Source of the DNA: UBA11891 sp965658355
GTDB lineage: Bacteria > Bacteroidota > Bacteroidia > Flavobacteriales > Flavobacteriaceae
Direction: 5' to 3'
Assembly: GCA_965658355.1 (NCBI GenBank)
Contig: CBFHRX010000015.1
Coordinates: forward strand, 1-41,571
DNA: 41,571 nucleotides
The notes under the pieces were generated by a model. That model saw only the letters and a list, made by a program, of their open reading frames with translations. It was not told the DNA's origin and made no database searches. Both the position numbers and the translations under genes were made by a program. Shown here piece after piece: positions 40,316-41,571 of this stretch; the first letter of the stretch is position 1, and every line of letters begins with the position of its first letter.

Positions 40316-41086
40316 ATGAAGGAATCGATACGGATAGAAAGCAATCAAAATAACGGATACAAGAAATTATCCCGTTTATTCCTAAAGTCTAAAGAACGAA
40401 AAGCGACGAACACTTTTGTTGTAGAAGGAAAACGAGAAATTGATCGTGCGCTCAGTAATGGCTTTAAAATATTAGAAATCTGGTACCGCGAGCAAGCCAG
40501 CACAGTTGTAGCGGTAAAGTGCACTTCTTTTGAACTGAAGAAAGAACTTTTTGATAAGCTCACACGAAGAGGAGCAAGCGTCTCTGAGATAGCCGTTTTT
40601 GAATCAAAACAATATCCTTTATCAACCTTACAGCTAGAGGCTAATGCGAAAATATTGGTCGCAGAAGCACCAGAGAAACCTGGTAATATAGGCGCTTTAA
40701 TTCGAACAGCAGCGGGTGCAGGGCTAGATGCTGTTTTTATTGCCAATCCCAAAACCGATTTATACAATCCGCAAAGTATTCGCAATAGTATGGGGGGTAT
40801 CTTTTCAATACCTATTGTAATGGATCAGACTTCCGCTATCCTCGAGTATTTAAAAAATAATTCATTTTTCATAGCTGCCGCCGCCCTCGACGAACAAAGC
40901 ATCCCCTATACGCAATGTCGTTTAAAAAGCCCCTGGGCTATTGTAGTCGGCACCGAAGATCAAGGCTTGCAAGCGCAATGGTTAGCCAATGCTACGGCCT
41001 GTTTGGAAATCCCCATGACAGCGCCTATAGATTCTTTAAATGTATCCGTAGCCGCAGGAATTTTAATCTATAACGCTATGAAATAG
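40316..41086 (+). CDS. RNA 2'-O-methyltransferase of the TrmH/SpoU family
   Basis: This SAM-dependent enzyme methylates ribose in tRNA or rRNA. I use the ATG at 40316; an upstream TTG start would run back into the terminator hairpin. The 256 residues comprise an N-terminal substrate-binding domain (about 1-95, with FVVEGKREIDRAL) and a knotted SpoU domain (about 105-255) with NIGALIRTAAGAGLDAV, AIVVGTEDQGL and PMTAPIDSLNVSVAAGILIYNAM. The three SpoU motifs are intact. The specific RNA site is not predictable. The element AACCTTTG ends six bases before the ATG, so a leaderless start is possible. Confidence 0.88.
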   Translation: MKESIRIESNQNNGYKKLSRLFLKSKERKATNTFVVEGKREIDRALSNGFKILEIWYREQASTVVAVKCTSFELKKELFDKLTRRGASVSEIAVFESKQYPLSTLQLEANAKILVAEAPEKPGNIGALIRTAAGAGLDAVFIANPKTDLYNPQSIRNSMGGIFSIPIVMDQTSAILEYLKNNSFFIAAAALDEQSIPYTQCRLKSPWAIVVGTEDQGLQAQWLANATACLEIPMTAPIDSLNVSVAAGILIYNAMK

Positions 41087-41123
41087 ACGGCGTTTGCCGC
41101 GAATTTGGTAAATTTAAACTGTG

Positions 41124-41571
41124 ATGATAGCGGTCGATATAGAAAAAGAAAACAAAGAAATTGCACAGCAGTACAAAGAGCTCCTGCGAATCAGTTACCA
41201 AAGCCTTTCAAAGGAGGACAAAAAGCTTATACGCACCGCTTTTGATACCGCTGTAGAAGCGCACAAAGAGCAAAGAAGAAAAACAGGAGAAGCCTATATT
41301 TTCCACCCTATTTCAGTCGCTAAGATTGTAGCAGAACAAATAGGGCTAGATGCCACTTCCATTGCCGCAGCTCTTTTACATGATGTTGTCGAAGACACCG
41401 ACTACACATTAGAAGACTTGGAAGGTCTAGTGGGGACGACAGTTACGAGAATAGTTCATGGGTTGACAAAAATATCCCATCTTAAAAAAGACAGAGACGT
41501 CTCCCTTCAGGCAGAAAATTTCAGAAAAATGCTGCTCACGCTTCACGATGATGTACGAGTCATTATCATCA
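41124..41571 (+). CDS. RelA/SpoT (p)ppGpp synthetase/hydrolase, N-terminal part
   Basis: The gene runs off the right edge, with 149 codons visible. A GTG three bases upstream of the ATG is an alternative start. The HD hydrolase domain is recognisable: GEAYIFHPISVAKIVAE (first metal histidine), AAALLHDVVEDTDYTLEDL (HD-x3-ED motif) and VHGLTKISHL. The HD residues are intact, so this is a hydrolase-competent Rel/SpoT-type protein. The synthetase and regulatory domains lie outside the window. TAAATTTA at 41109-41116, seven bases before the ATG, is a likely -7 element. Confidence 0.9.
   Translation, partial: MIAVDIEKENKEIAQQYKELLRISYQSLSKEDKKLIRTAFDTAVEAHKEQRRKTGEAYIFHPISVAKIVAEQIGLDATSIAAALLHDVVEDTDYTLEDLEGLVGTTVTRIVHGLTKISHLKKDRDVSLQAENFRKMLLTLHDDVRVIII

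Overview
This window is a piece of a Bacteroidota chromosome, almost certainly from a marine-type Flavobacteriaceae. The evidence is AT-rich DNA, the phylum's -7 promoter element (TAnnTTTG) in front of many genes, the gliding-motility lipoprotein GldI, DUF3810 and DUF5683 proteins, an OmpA protein with calcium-binding repeats, many small lipoproteins and a long flavobacterial LepB. No transposase, integrase, CRISPR array, phage gene or rRNA was found. Most of the window is conserved core genome. Only the first 3.2 kb looks accessory or decaying.

Layout. 1-1.3 kb: gene-poor DNA with an orphan lipoprotein gene and a DUF2892 membrane-protein gene, each followed by a copy of a 65-bp imperfect repeat. 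1.3-3.7 kb: a sulfide:quinone oxidoreductase gene with a palindromic operator candidate, a decayed membrane-protein gene, and a PepSY membrane protein. 3.8-6.8 kb: an OmpA-type porin and an S10 serine carboxypeptidase. 6.8-10.7 kb (minus strand): a four-gene operon of DUF3089 hydrolase, FMN-binding oxidase-like protein, Tat-exported Gfo/Idh/MocA oxidoreductase and short-chain dehydrogenase. 10.8-14.1 kb: Cu/Zn superoxide dismutase, acyltransferase, cyclophilin lipoprotein and OxyR. 14.1-16.0 kb: a PadR repressor plus PspC-domain protein, with a near-perfect inverted repeat laid over the promoter. 16.1-16.3 kb: two tandem proline tRNAs. 16.4-18.2 kb: a PQQ sugar dehydrogenase with its cytochrome c, then a DivIC/FtsB-like division protein.

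18.3-23.7 kb: a long operon parA-parB-DUF5683-dapB-lepB-wbqC joining chromosome segregation, lysine/peptidoglycan precursor synthesis and protein export. 23.7-29.7 kb (minus strand): a seven-gene run of TPR protein, ribH, a small membrane protein, mutL, two rhomboids and an endonuclease/exonuclease/phosphatase protein. 29.8-32.0 kb: recF, a lipoprotein and a DciA-like DUF721 protein facing ndk. 32.2-35.9 kb: nrnA, gldI, a cyclophilin-FKBP fusion lipoprotein and a DUF3810 putative metalloprotease. 36.0-40.2 kb: a pair of exported amidohydrolases in which two of three domains lack the metal-binding HxH. 40.3-41.6 kb: an RNA methyltransferase and the start of a RelA/SpoT gene cut by the window edge.

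I did not find a clearly new multi-gene system. The observations most worth a second look are the PadR operator/promoter overlap, the palindrome in front of sqr, the repeat behind the two left-end genes, the pseudoenzyme amidohydrolase pair, the altered endonuclease motifs of MutL, and four convergent gene pairs whose stop codons overlap, touch or are one base apart.
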